In this document: positions 1 to 7,865 of the stretch, in pieces | Numbering within the stretch: position 1 is the stretch's first letter | Layout of the letters: the number at the start of each line of letters is the position of its first letter | Position numbers and translations under genes: made by a program | Origin: JAAFJT01 sp043772905 | Lineage (GTDB): Bacteria > Bacteroidota > Bacteroidia > Chitinophagales > Saprospiraceae | Reading direction: 5' to 3' | Length of the DNA: 64,000 bases | NCBI GenBank assembly: GCA_043772905.1 | Contig: JAYVFS010000243.1 | Location: 12,716 to 76,715 of the forward strand | The notes under the pieces: model-generated | The model's database searches: none | Seen by the model: the letters and a program-made list of their open reading frames with translations, nothing else | What the model was told of the DNA's origin: nothing

Positions 1-148
1 CATTGGGTGCCCAAACTGCAAAAACGACCCCCTCAGTACCTTCGTCATCTTTGACGATATGCGAGCCGAGTTTCTCATAAGCGCGGAAAAATTTACCCGA
101 TTTGAAAAGGCTGATGTCGAAATCGGTAAAAAGACTGAATGATTTCAT
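1..148 (-). CDS. glgB: 1,4-alpha-glucan branching enzyme, N-terminal fragment
   Basis: Only the first 49 codons lie in the window; the gene continues past its left edge. The translation begins MKSFSLFTDFDISLFKSG and runs into FRAYEKLGSH and VVFAVWAPN. This is the start of the N-terminal CBM48-like domain of GlgB, the enzyme that adds alpha-1,6 branches to glycogen. The ATG at 146-148 is the first in frame. A copy of the repeated word (29-37, read as Thr-Glu-Gly) lies in the loop just before VVFAVWAP. A TA-CT-TTTG promoter element at 204-211 reads toward the gene. The branching-enzyme call rests on this short conserved stretch only; another GH13 enzyme with the same domain is possible. Confidence 0.8.
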   Translation of the reverse strand, partial: MKSFSLFTDFDISLFKSGKFFRAYEKLGSHIVKDDEGTEGVVFAVWAPN

Positions 149-203
149 AAGCGTTGGTTGCCGTTATTAAGTTTATATTTTAATTGATAATAATTGATTA
201 TGA

Positions 204-211
204 CAAAAGTA
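204..211 (-). promoter_or_regulatory. Bacteroidota -7 promoter element for glgB
   Basis: On the minus strand the sequence is TACTTTTG, matching the Bacteroidota -7 consensus TA-N2-TTTG, about 55 bases before the glgB start. No clear -33 TTG is seen. Confidence 0.45.
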
Positions 212-293
212 GAAAATTTTATGTGTTATACTGAGGGGGGGCGATTTTTTTAAAAATTAAAATTAAAAATTAAAAAAAACACGCCACATCTGC

Positions 294-301
294 TAACTTT
301 G
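294..301 (+). promoter_or_regulatory. Bacteroidota -7 promoter element for carA
   Basis: TAACTTTG matches TA-N2-TTTG. It lies 37 bases upstream of the carA ATG, so transcription would start near 308. The upstream stretch is very A/T rich and has no clear -33 TTG. Confidence 0.5.
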
Positions 302-337
302 CGCCCTAATTAGACATCACCAGTTAATTAGAAAATA

Positions 338-1441
338 ATGATTGAATCTCCTTCTCGTACCGCAGCCGTTTTGATGCTTGCAGATGGTACTGTTTGGCAC
401 GGTAAAGCAGCCGGAAAAATTGGTACCACCACAGGCGAAATCTGCTTCAATACAGGCATGACGGGCTACCAAGAAATCTTTACTGACCCTTCTTATTACG
501 GTCAAATTCTCATCACCACCAACGTTCACATCGGCAATTATGGGACTAAAAAAACGGATGTTGAATCTGATGATATGAAAATCGCAGGTTTGATTTGCAA
601 GACGTTTAATGTCAAATACTCTCGCTCACAAGCCGATACGGACATCCAAACCTACTTCGATAATGAAGGTATGGTCGGTATTTCAGACGTGGACACGCGC
701 CAAATTGTTCGCCATATCCGCGACAAAGGTGCCATGAATGCCATTATTTCAAGCGAAATTACGGATTTAGATGAGCTAAAGCAACGTCTTGACGCTGTCC
801 CAAGCATGGACGGATTGGAACTGTCGTCTTTCGTTACGACGTCCGAACCATATTTCATAGGCGCCGAAAATGCTAAAATCCGCGTCGCTGCCCTTGATTT
901 TGGTATCAAAAAAGCGATTTTGAACAATTTTGCAAAGCGTGGCTGCTATATTAAAGTGTTTCCAGCCAAAACGCCTTTTGCAGACATTGCGGCATGGAAT
1001 CCCGACGGTTATTTCCTTTCAAATGGTCCCGGTGACCCTGGCGCAATGGATTATGCTGTCGAAACGGTAAAAGAAATTTTGAAAACAGGCAAACCAACTT
1101 TTGGTATCTGTTTAGGTCATCAACTCCTTGCTCGTGCGCTCGATGTGCCGACTTATAAAATGCACAACGGGCATCGTGGCATCAATCACCCTGTTCTGAA
1201 TCTCGTCACAGGTCGTTGCGAAGTTACCAGCCAAAATCATGGCTTTGGTGTTGACCCCTCAGTAATTCGTTCAAAATCAGATACAATTGACATTACACAC
1301 ATCAATTTGAATGACGATACGATTGAAGGGATTAAGGTAAAAGGTAAGCCTATTTTTTCAGTTCAGTATCACCCCGAAGCGTCTCCCGGGCCACATGATG
1401 CGGAGTATTTGTTTGATGAATTTGTGGGTTTGATGAATTGA
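338..1441 (+). CDS. carA: Carbamoyl-phosphate synthase small (glutaminase) subunit
   Basis: CarA hydrolyses glutamine and passes ammonia to the large subunit CarB, giving carbamoyl phosphate for pyrimidine and arginine synthesis. The 367 residues match the usual family length. The N-terminal half carries the conserved GEICFNTGMTGYQEIFTDPSY stretch of the small-subunit domain. The C-terminal half is a class I glutamine amidotransferase with the nucleophile elbow FGICLGHQ (Cys258) and His345 and Glu347 in QYHPEASPGP, so the catalytic triad is complete. carB is not next to it, so the two subunits are encoded apart. A copy of the repeated word at 1255-1263 encodes Pro-Ser-Val in a loop. A terminator follows at 1489-1523. 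Confidence 0.96.
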   Translation: MIESPSRTAAVLMLADGTVWHGKAAGKIGTTTGEICFNTGMTGYQEIFTDPSYYGQILITTNVHIGNYGTKKTDVESDDMKIAGLICKTFNVKYSRSQADTDIQTYFDNEGMVGISDVDTRQIVRHIRDKGAMNAIISSEITDLDELKQRLDAVPSMDGLELSSFVTTSEPYFIGAENAKIRVAALDFGIKKAILNNFAKRGCYIKVFPAKTPFADIAAWNPDGYFLSNGPGDPGAMDYAVETVKEILKTGKPTFGICLGHQLLARALDVPTYKMHNGHRGINHPVLNLVTGRCEVTSQNHGFGVDPSVIRSKSDTIDITHINLNDDTIEGIKVKGKPIFSVQYHPEASPGPHDAEYLFDEFVGLMN

Positions 1442-1488
1442 TTTATTTTGACCACAGATTGGATATCAGTCTCCTTATCATAAAATGT

Positions 1489-1523
1489 AAAATGCTCGTA
1501 TCTTCTTAGGATACGGGCATTTT
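1489..1523 (+). terminator. Rho-independent-type terminator after carA
   Basis: Inverted repeat AAAATGCTCGTATC / GATACGGGCATTTT with a 7-base loop and one G-U pair, ending in a T tract. It lies about 50 bases after the carA stop. Confidence 0.75.
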
Positions 1524-1669
1524 GTGTTACTTTCTATATATCTCATTTTACGGTAATTGAAATATACCGATTTTCTAATCCGTTGTACTTGAATATTAAA
1601 TTCGCCTAAGTAAATATCCGATAATTGAAGCTATTCAAAATTCAATGTAGCATATTGAACAAAAAAAAA

Positions 1670-1694
1670 GCGTCCGACCTCAAGGATCAGACGC
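1670..1694 (-). terminator. Terminator for the HtrA-type protease gene
   Basis: On the minus strand a GCGTC...GACGC stem with two internal mismatches is followed by nine Ts. It lies about 130 bases beyond the stop of the protease gene. Apart from this hairpin and the carA terminator, the 380-base gap 1442-1821 shows nothing recognisable. Confidence 0.65.
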
Positions 1695-1821
1695 ATCAAA
1701 ACAAAACGAAAAACCAACTTTAAACAAGTCTCTTTTACTGTATAACAGCATTTATATTCTTTAAGTTCACGTTCATTGAAGTAAAATAGTCATAAATATG
1801 TCAAAAAGAAAATGACTTCTT

Positions 1822-2985
1822 TTATGCCTTCAACGCTACTAAAATTTCTTTTGTACGACCATCTCTGAAAACAGTGATTTTCAACACATCGCCTGTCTTT
1901 GCATTTGACACAATACCCTTTAACTCTTGAGTAGAACGAATGGCTGAACCGTTTATTTTAACAATCACGTCATTCGGTAGAATCCCCGCATACTGTGCCG
2001 CACCTCCGTCAACAACATTTGCAACAATGACACCTGCGCTGATATTCAAGTCTTTATCCTTCGCTTCCTCTTGGAAATACTGGTCTGGAACCATTTCAAT
2101 GCCCAAACGAGGACGGTTGCCATTTGGTGCAAAATTGTTTTTACTTTGACTTTGCGCTTGTGACGGAATGGATTTACCTGTTTTAATAATTTCTTCTGTC
2201 ACCTTATTCATAATCGAAATAGGAATCGCAAACGAATAACCCTCGTAGCTGCCTGTATGCGTTTGAATCGCTGTATTGATACCAATTAAACGCCCTTGTG
2301 CATCTACCAATGCACCGCCAGAATTTCCTGGATTGACGACAGCATCTGTTTGAATAAAGTCTTGAAGTGGGTTATTTTCACTCAATTTACGATCTTTTGC
2401 ACTGATAATACCCGCGGTTACCGTCGTACCGATGTCATAAGGATTGCCAATGGCTAAAACCCATTCACCGATTTTCATGTTTGAAGAATTCCCTTTTTGA
2501 ATTGCTGGAAAATCAGAGCCACTGATTTTTAGAACCGCCAAATCCGAAGAAGGGTCTGTTCCAACGACTTTTGCAGTGAAAACACGATTGTCGGGAGCTG
2601 GTAATGTTACTTTTACCTCATCAGCAAAATCTACTACGTGGTTATTGGTCACGATGTAACCATCTTGCGAAATTATAACGCCCGAACCTGTCCCTTTTTT
2701 AGGTCCCATCCGAAAGCCGAAAAAGCTTGAAAATGGGTCTTGTTGCGACCGACGATTCGCATTTTGAGTTGACTCTGACGACTCTATGTAAACAACAGAA
2801 GGTGTAGCTGTTTGAGCTGCCTGCGAAAGGTCAACAACGCCACCAATTACAGTTGTTTCACTTGCTAACTTTGTGAAATTATTGTGCGGTGAAACATTCA
2901 CATTGCGATTCGTAAGATTCATCGCACCGACGACGATTAAACCGCCTATAAGACCCGCACCAATCAACGAAAAGATATTTTTCAT
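1822..2985 (-). CDS. HtrA/Deg-family periplasmic serine protease with one PDZ domain
   Basis: Envelope quality-control protease of the trypsin-like S1C family. Residues 5-22 form one hydrophobic segment, either a signal peptide or a DegS-like anchor. The protease domain spans about residues 55-255 with a complete triad: His116 in TNNHVV, Asp148 in SSDLAVLK and Ser222 in NPGNSGGAL. A single PDZ domain follows (about 290-387), with a glycine-rich binding loop near LGIEMVPD. At 387 residues with one PDZ it is closer to DegS or HhoA than to two-PDZ DegP, although Bacteroidota genomes usually label such proteins Do/DegP. It is transcribed away from the HD-domain gene and has its own terminator at 1670-1694. 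Confidence 0.92.
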   Translation of the reverse strand: MKNIFSLIGAGLIGGLIVVGAMNLTNRNVNVSPHNNFTKLASETTVIGGVVDLSQAAQTATPSVVYIESSESTQNANRRSQQDPFSSFFGFRMGPKKGTGSGVIISQDGYIVTNNHVVDFADEVKVTLPAPDNRVFTAKVVGTDPSSDLAVLKISGSDFPAIQKGNSSNMKIGEWVLAIGNPYDIGTTVTAGIISAKDRKLSENNPLQDFIQTDAVVNPGNSGGALVDAQGRLIGINTAIQTHTGSYEGYSFAIPISIMNKVTEEIIKTGKSIPSQAQSQSKNNFAPNGNRPRLGIEMVPDQYFQEEAKDKDLNISAGVIVANVVDGGAAQYAGILPNDVIVKINGSAIRSTQELKGIVSNAKTGDVLKITVFRDGRTKEILVALKA

Positions 2986-3139
2986 AATGTTTTTTATAAT
3001 TTTGTGGTTTAAAAAAATTGGTTTGTATTTAATTATTCCAAAAAAGAATACGCAAAATAAACGAGTTCGGTTTTCTTTTGCAAGGTCTTTTACCTTACTT
3101 TAACCAAATTTTAACTTTGTAGTCGTCTGCTTCTTTATT

Positions 3140-3165
3140 AAACGTTTTTAACAACCAAAACGTTT
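3140..3165. repeat. Paired AAACGTTT palindromes in a divergent promoter region
   Basis: Two copies of the 8-base palindrome AAACGTTT, at 3140-3147 and 3158-3165, start 18 bases apart between the divergent protease and HD-domain genes. The spacing of nearly two helical turns would suit a dimeric regulator, but that is inference. A plus-strand TAACTTTG at 3112-3119 is a possible -7 element for the HD-domain gene. Confidence 0.4.
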
Positions 3166-3292
3166 ATTTTCTTTTGCGAAAAACTTTTTTCAGCTCTTTT
3201 GTATAGACGACCAAAGTTTTAAAATATTTTCACGCTTTCGTTTTACCCACGCTTTCAGAAGGGTGTATTCGACCTTTAGAACAATATCTTCG

Positions 3293-3892
3293 ATGAATAG
3301 ACCTTTATTGACTGATAAAGAAATACTCGATTGGCTCAAACCTGAAACGGATTTAGAGCAACAGTTGGCTCTACATCCCGACATTAAGGCAGGTTTGGGT
3401 TGGGGCGAACCGCGTTATGGGCATCCAGAAGGTAAGGTTTTGTATCATATTCCCGAAATTTATGTCAATCTAAACCGTTTATCCCCTCCCCTCAGTATAA
3501 ACGAGCGTGAACAGCTGCGCCTCATCGCTTTGCTACACGATGCCTTTAAATATATCGAAGACAAAGGTTATCCGCGCGATTGGTCAAGGCATCACAGCAT
3601 TCTCGCTCGACAATTTAGTGAGGTATATATTACAGATAAAACGGTTTTGGACATCATCGAACTCCACGACGAAGCCTATTACTGTTGGCGACTCGACATT
3701 TTGGAAGATGAACCCGAACAAGCTGCCGCTCGTTTCGAGTTGCTTTTAGAACGAATTGGTCACTGTCTCCAACTGTACTATATATTTTTTAGATGTGATA
3801 CACGGACTGGCGATAAAACACAAGCACCTGTGAAGTGGTTTGAGAAAAAGGTGTTGAATATTCAAAAAGTCGCTTTTTTAGATACTCTGTAA
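3293..3892 (+). CDS. HD-domain metal-dependent phosphohydrolase-like protein
   Basis: A roughly 199-residue protein with an HD-superfamily pattern: histidines in the RYGHPEG and YHIPEIY stretch, the central His-Asp pair in LIALLHDAF, a His-His pair in RHHSIL and a further HD in IIELHDEAYY. HD proteins bind divalent metal and usually hydrolyse phosphate esters or nucleotides; the substrate here cannot be told. I start at the ATG at 3293. An in-frame GTG at 3263 would add ten residues with no family support. The copy of the repeated word at 3488-3496 encodes Pro-Leu-Ser in a loop just before the HD helix. The next gene starts 36 bases downstream. Confidence 0.75.
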   Translation: MNRPLLTDKEILDWLKPETDLEQQLALHPDIKAGLGWGEPRYGHPEGKVLYHIPEIYVNLNRLSPPLSINEREQLRLIALLHDAFKYIEDKGYPRDWSRHHSILARQFSEVYITDKTVLDIIELHDEAYYCWRLDILEDEPEQAAARFELLLERIGHCLQLYYIFFRCDTRTGDKTQAPVKWFEKKVLNIQKVAFLDTL

Positions 3893-3928
3893 GTTTATTT
3901 TTTTGAAATCATAAAAAACACATGCCCT

Positions 3929-4741
3929 ATGTCTCGTTACTTATATGTCCTACTGGCATTAACTATTTTTGTCGCCTGTTCAAGGCAGCCTTATTATAAA
4001 ACGAATCGTGATTATCGCAATCAAGCGAAACGATTTGGGCAGATATTGAGTCAATATCCACTCAAAGATTCAGCTGGTTTGCCCCCCCCTCAGTATTTTG
4101 TCGGCACAACGAATTTTGGTATGCGTAAACCCAATTTTGTTGTTATTCACCATACAGCACAGAATAGTTGTGAGCAAACTTTGAAAACATTCACCTTGCC
4201 GCGTACACAAGTGAGTGCACATTATGTTATTTGTGAAGACGGAACAGTTCATCACATGCTCAACGATTACCTTCGAGCGCATCATGCAGGACTTGGGCGT
4301 TGGGGCAACGACACCGACCTCAATTCATCCAGCATCGGCATCGAGTTAGACAACGATGGTTTTGAACCTTTCAAAGAAGCGCAAATGCAGTCTTTAAACA
4401 TTTTACTCGACCGACTGAAAAGGACATATAATATTCCAACAGCCAATTTTATCGGTCATGCCGACCTCGCACCGACGCGCAAAAATGACCCAAATGTCAC
4501 CTTCGATTGGAAAGGGTTAGCGACAAAAGGCTTTGGCGTCTGGTATGGTGATACGACAAACCTGACAATACCTCCAGATTTTAGTGCCATGCAAGCCTTA
4601 AAAATTGTTGGTTATGACGTAAGAGACACAACGGCGGCTATTACTGTTTTCAAAAGAAAGTACTTACAACAGGATAAAAGCCACACCTTGACCGAAGACG
4701 ACAAAAAAGTATTGTATGCTCTTTTGAAGAAGTTTTTGTAA
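3929..4741 (+). CDS. N-acetylmuramoyl-L-alanine amidase lipoprotein (Amidase_2 fold)
   Basis: Peptidoglycan amidase that cuts between muramic acid and the stem peptide. The N-terminus is a lipoprotein signal with lipobox IFVAC, lipidated Cys17, so the enzyme is probably anchored to a membrane. The Amidase_2/PGRP-like zinc domain covers about residues 68-200. The likely ligands are His74 or His75 in VVIHHTAQ, His177 in FIGHADLAPTRK and Asp187. Together with SIGIELDNDG this resembles AmiD of E. coli. The copy of the repeated word at 4086-4094 gives Pro-Gln-Tyr in the linker between the lipid anchor and the catalytic domain. Confidence 0.88.
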   Translation: MSRYLYVLLALTIFVACSRQPYYKTNRDYRNQAKRFGQILSQYPLKDSAGLPPPQYFVGTTNFGMRKPNFVVIHHTAQNSCEQTLKTFTLPRTQVSAHYVICEDGTVHHMLNDYLRAHHAGLGRWGNDTDLNSSSIGIELDNDGFEPFKEAQMQSLNILLDRLKRTYNIPTANFIGHADLAPTRKNDPNVTFDWKGLATKGFGVWYGDTTNLTIPPDFSAMQALKIVGYDVRDTTAAITVFKRKYLQQDKSHTLTEDDKKVLYALLKKFL

Positions 4742-4798
4742 TCTGTCAAGGCTTCGTACCTTCGCCGCTCATTTTTTTATACAACTCAAACGATTATA

Positions 4799-6043
4799 AT
4801 GATTGAAACCGACGTATGTATTATTGGTGCAGGGCCTGGAGGGGCTGCGGCAGCACTCCGATTAGCACAGTTAGGCATCCCCTCAGTATTGATAGACAAA
4901 GCGCAATTTCCTCGTGACAAAGTTTGTGGCGATGGCATGACAGGCAGAACCGTCGCTATTTTGAACCGCATTGACCCTGAAATCATTAATACCTTAGAAA
5001 AAACACCGATTCAGACGGACTCTTGGGGCGTGACTTTTTCAATGGACAACAAGCGTAATTTCCATGTGCCCTTTCGGAAAAACTATAAAAAAGGTGAAGA
5101 CAGCACACCTTGCTACGTCGCAAAACGTATCCATTTTGACAATCATTTGATTGAAATGGTCAGAAAGCAGCCACTTGTTCAGTTTTTTGAAGGCAAAAGC
5201 ATCGAAAAACACGAATTTACTGAGGGGGTCGGTTGGACAGTTTCTGATAAAAAAGGAGAGTTTCAAGTACGTGCAAAAATCCTTATCGTTGCCAGTGGTC
5301 CGTTGTCGCCTTTCATGCGTCATGTTGCCAATATCAAAGTTGACCCTAAGCACAATGCAGGTGCTGTGCGCGCTTACTATAAAAATGTCAAAGGCTGCCA
5401 CGATGATAATTTCATCGAATTGCACTTTTTGAAAGAGCATTTGCCTGGTTATTTTTGGATTTTCCCATTGCCCAATGGCGAAGCAAATGTCGGTTTTGGC
5501 ATGTTAACCGAGTCCATTTCTAAGCGAAAAGTCAATCTTGAAAAACTACTTTTAGAAATAGTCCAAACCCGTCCTGGCATCAAAGAACGTTTTGCAGAGG
5601 CTGAATTAGATGGCAAAATACTCGGTTTCCCCTTGCCTTTGGGTTCAAAACGACATCAATTGTCAGGTGATGGCTATATGCTGGTAGGCGATTCAGCGAG
5701 TTTGGTTGACCCTTTGACGGGTGAAGGCATCGGCAACGCTGTTTATTCAGGCTATATCGCTGCCGATCAAGCTGAAAAATGTTTGAAAGAACAAGATTTT
5801 TCAAAAGCATTTATGGCAGATTACGATGTGCGCGTCTGGCGTGTTATGGGAACAGAATTAAATTTGAGTTACAGATTGCAACGCATCGGCAAGTACCCCT
5901 CAGTATTTAACTTCGTTTTGTGGGTCGCTTCACGGAATGTGCAGATTTCAGACTTAGTTTATTCGATGTTCAATAATATTGACGTGCGCAAAAAGGTTTT
6001 GAACCCGATTTTTTGGTTCAAAATGATTGTTAATGCAAAATAA
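4799..6043 (+). CDS. Geranylgeranyl-reductase-family FAD-dependent oxidoreductase
   Basis: A 414-residue flavoprotein of the GGR family, which reduces double bonds of isoprenoid chains or acts on related lipid-like substrates. The dinucleotide fold starts at once with IIGAGPGG (residues 8-15), followed by the family stretch DKVCGDGM (40-47). The second FAD motif, MLVGDSASLVDPLTGEGIG, lies near residues 290-310. The real substrate could be a menaquinone precursor, a carotenoid or another lipid; nothing nearby decides this. It lies 57 bases after the amidase gene, possibly in the same unit. Three copies of the repeated word fall inside it: 4879 and 5896 (Pro-Ser-Val) and 5219 (Thr-Glu-Gly). Confidence 0.88.
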   Translation: MIETDVCIIGAGPGGAAAALRLAQLGIPSVLIDKAQFPRDKVCGDGMTGRTVAILNRIDPEIINTLEKTPIQTDSWGVTFSMDNKRNFHVPFRKNYKKGEDSTPCYVAKRIHFDNHLIEMVRKQPLVQFFEGKSIEKHEFTEGVGWTVSDKKGEFQVRAKILIVASGPLSPFMRHVANIKVDPKHNAGAVRAYYKNVKGCHDDNFIELHFLKEHLPGYFWIFPLPNGEANVGFGMLTESISKRKVNLEKLLLEIVQTRPGIKERFAEAELDGKILGFPLPLGSKRHQLSGDGYMLVGDSASLVDPLTGEGIGNAVYSGYIAADQAEKCLKEQDFSKAFMADYDVRVWRVMGTELNLSYRLQRIGKYPSVFNFVLWVASRNVQISDLVYSMFNNIDVRKKVLNPIFWFKMIVNAK

Positions 6044-6063
6044 GTATAAAAAAATCAGGTAGA

Positions 6064-6100
6064 TTAGGTTCTGGGAACTCTCGAAGTTCCCAGAACCTAA
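6064..6100. terminator. Perfect 16-bp hairpin between convergent genes
   Basis: TTAGGTTCTGGGAACT and its exact complement are separated by CTCGA. It lies between the plus-strand flavoprotein gene and the minus-strand methyltransferase gene and could end both. No strong T tract follows on either side, so it may also belong to the palindrome family seen elsewhere in the window. Confidence 0.55.
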
Positions 6101-6124
6101 CAAATCGAATGTCCCCTCATGGGT

Positions 6125-6967
6125 TTATTGTTTTTCAAACACTGCCAATCCATAAAACCATAAATCCTTAGCCCAAGCTCGATATTGACCGGCTGTGCCT
6201 AAGACATTCCCAACTTGCACTTTGTTAACAATACCCAATCGGTTAAGCCATTTCGCAGCGGGTAGCCATTTTTCACAATGTTCATAAGCATTGAGTAAAG
6301 AACGGTGGACATTGGGGTTGATGTTTTGCACTGTCGCAGTCTTAAAACCCGCCTGTTCAGACATCGTTTCATGCTCCTGCCAAGTCAATAAATTTGGAAT
6401 CGCAATATTGTCATACCAAGCGCGAATGTCAACGTCTTGATTCGTCGCTACATCATTCGTATTTAAAAAATATTCAGCTATCACCAAGCGCCCATTCGGG
6501 CGCAAAAGTCTAAAAGCTTCGCGGTAAAAAGCCGCTTTATCCGCAGCATGACATTGACTTTCGAGTGCCCAAACCACATCGAAACTGCCCGATTCGAAAC
6601 CTGTTTTGCAGTAATCCTCAAGTAGAAAATGGGTTTTATCAGACAAATTCAACTGCGCAGCTATTTTTTGCGCATCTAAAACTTGACTTGCTGAAAGCGT
6701 AATACCCGTTGTTGTACATCCAATATTTTCAGCTAACCAAAAACTCGAACCGCCTACACCACAGCCCGCATCGAGTACCTTTTCTTCTAACTTAATATGG
6801 GCTAATTCTGCCATTTTGCGATTCATATTCGCTACTGCGGCGACGTGTTTCTGTACGGTTTCATCGTAATAACCAAAGTGAATGGCATAAGTATTACGGC
6901 TATTCCAAACATAGCGGTAGTCAAATCGAGTTTTGTCGTAATATTCTTCGACGGAGGGAAAAAACAT
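6125..6967 (-). CDS. SAM-dependent methyltransferase, paralogue A
   Basis: Class I methyltransferase of 280 residues. SAM-binding motif I is VLDAGCGVGGSS (residues 64-75), and the post-motif GRLVIAEYF fits the tocopherol/sterol C-methyltransferase-like group. It closely resembles the upstream neighbour: both share WNSR, AIHFGYYDE, NMNRK and NAYEH in the same order, so they arose by tandem duplication. The gap between them is 49 bases, and the pair follows radA in one minus-strand run. Small-molecule or quinone methylation is possible; the substrate is unknown. This copy lacks the repeated word that its paralogue carries. Confidence 0.85.
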   Translation of the reverse strand: MFFPSVEEYYDKTRFDYRYVWNSRNTYAIHFGYYDETVQKHVAAVANMNRKMAELAHIKLEEKVLDAGCGVGGSSFWLAENIGCTTTGITLSASQVLDAQKIAAQLNLSDKTHFLLEDYCKTGFESGSFDVVWALESQCHAADKAAFYREAFRLLRPNGRLVIAEYFLNTNDVATNQDVDIRAWYDNIAIPNLLTWQEHETMSEQAGFKTATVQNINPNVHRSLLNAYEHCEKWLPAAKWLNRLGIVNKVQVGNVLGTAGQYRAWAKDLWFYGLAVFEKQ

Positions 6968-7016
6968 GTTGTTCTGGTTTTGTTTAGAAAATAACGCATA
7001 AAAGTAAAACCATTTA

Positions 7017-7856
7017 TCAGATTTTCACAGCTTTCGCTAAACCATAAAACCAATTTCCCGCAAGCCATGCCTCAAACATGAGTTTTGTCCCAACGGCATT
7101 GCCCACTTGTTCGGGATTGATCAAGCCTATTTTTTGTAGAAATCGTGCTGTTGAAGACCATTTTTGAGCATGTTCGTAAGCATTTCGAAGCGAACGCTCA
7201 ACATGAGGGTTGACGTTTTGAATGTCCAAATCTGCAAAACCTGCTTGAATGGCATAAGTTCGGTGCGTATTTATATCATCAATATTTGGAATAGCCCAAT
7301 GTGTCAATCCTGATTTTAACTTATTTTCATCGTTTATACTGAGGGGGGGTGAAAGGAACAAATCAGCCATCACCAAGCGCCCGCCCTTTTTGAGCAGCCT
7401 TGCAGCTTCCTTGTAAAATGCCGCTTTTTGGTCTGTATGACAATGACTTTCTAATGCCCAAATGACATCAAATTGACCATCCGCAAAAGGCGTATGGTTA
7501 TAATCTCCTTCGTAAATGGCAATTTCATGGTCGAAACCTGCTTTTTTAATATTCAGTCGCGCTTCCTCTGCTTGGCTTTTGACCAGTACAATACCGTCAA
7601 CGGCACAACCCAGTTCCTTTGCCAACCATATTGCCGAACCGCCGATACCGCATCCCGCATCCAATACGCGGTCTCGCTCGCTGAGACAGGCTAATTCAGC
7701 CAATTTGCGATTCATATTCGCCAATGCAGCCTCGTGTTTCGTTGCTTTTTCATCGTAATAGCCGAAATGAATTGCCTGTGTTTGACGACTGTTCCATAAA
7801 TAACGGAATGTAAATCGGTTGTTTTCGTAGTATTTCGTAATGCTTTGTTGATTCAT
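7017..7856 (-). CDS. SAM-dependent methyltransferase, paralogue B
   Basis: A 279-residue paralogue of the next gene downstream, with motif I VLDAGCGIGGSA and the acidic motif II region near FDVIWALESHCH. It starts 9 bases after the radA stop, so the three genes are probably cotranscribed. The repeated word at 7338-7346 (minus-strand reading Pro-Leu-Ser) encodes part of FLSPPLSIND just after the GRLVMADLF strand. At this place paralogue A has FLNTNDVATN, so this gene carries the word where its sister does not. The substrate is unknown. Confidence 0.85.
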   Translation of the reverse strand: MNQQSITKYYENNRFTFRYLWNSRQTQAIHFGYYDEKATKHEAALANMNRKLAELACLSERDRVLDAGCGIGGSAIWLAKELGCAVDGIVLVKSQAEEARLNIKKAGFDHEIAIYEGDYNHTPFADGQFDVIWALESHCHTDQKAAFYKEAARLLKKGGRLVMADLFLSPPLSINDENKLKSGLTHWAIPNIDDINTHRTYAIQAGFADLDIQNVNPHVERSLRNAYEHAQKWSSTARFLQKIGLINPEQVGNAVGTKLMFEAWLAGNWFYGLAKAVKI

Positions 7857-7865
7857 TGCTTGTTT

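Noticed and set aside
3263..3292. GTG start ten codons upstream for the HD-domain gene
   Set aside because: The added residues are not supported by family features and the ATG at 3293 is better placed, although the GTG cannot be ruled out.
6111..6119. CCCCTCATG near the end of the methyltransferase gene as another copy of the repeated word
   Set aside because: It matches only the CCCCTCA part and lacks the GT; with a motif this rich in C a partial match is expected now and then.
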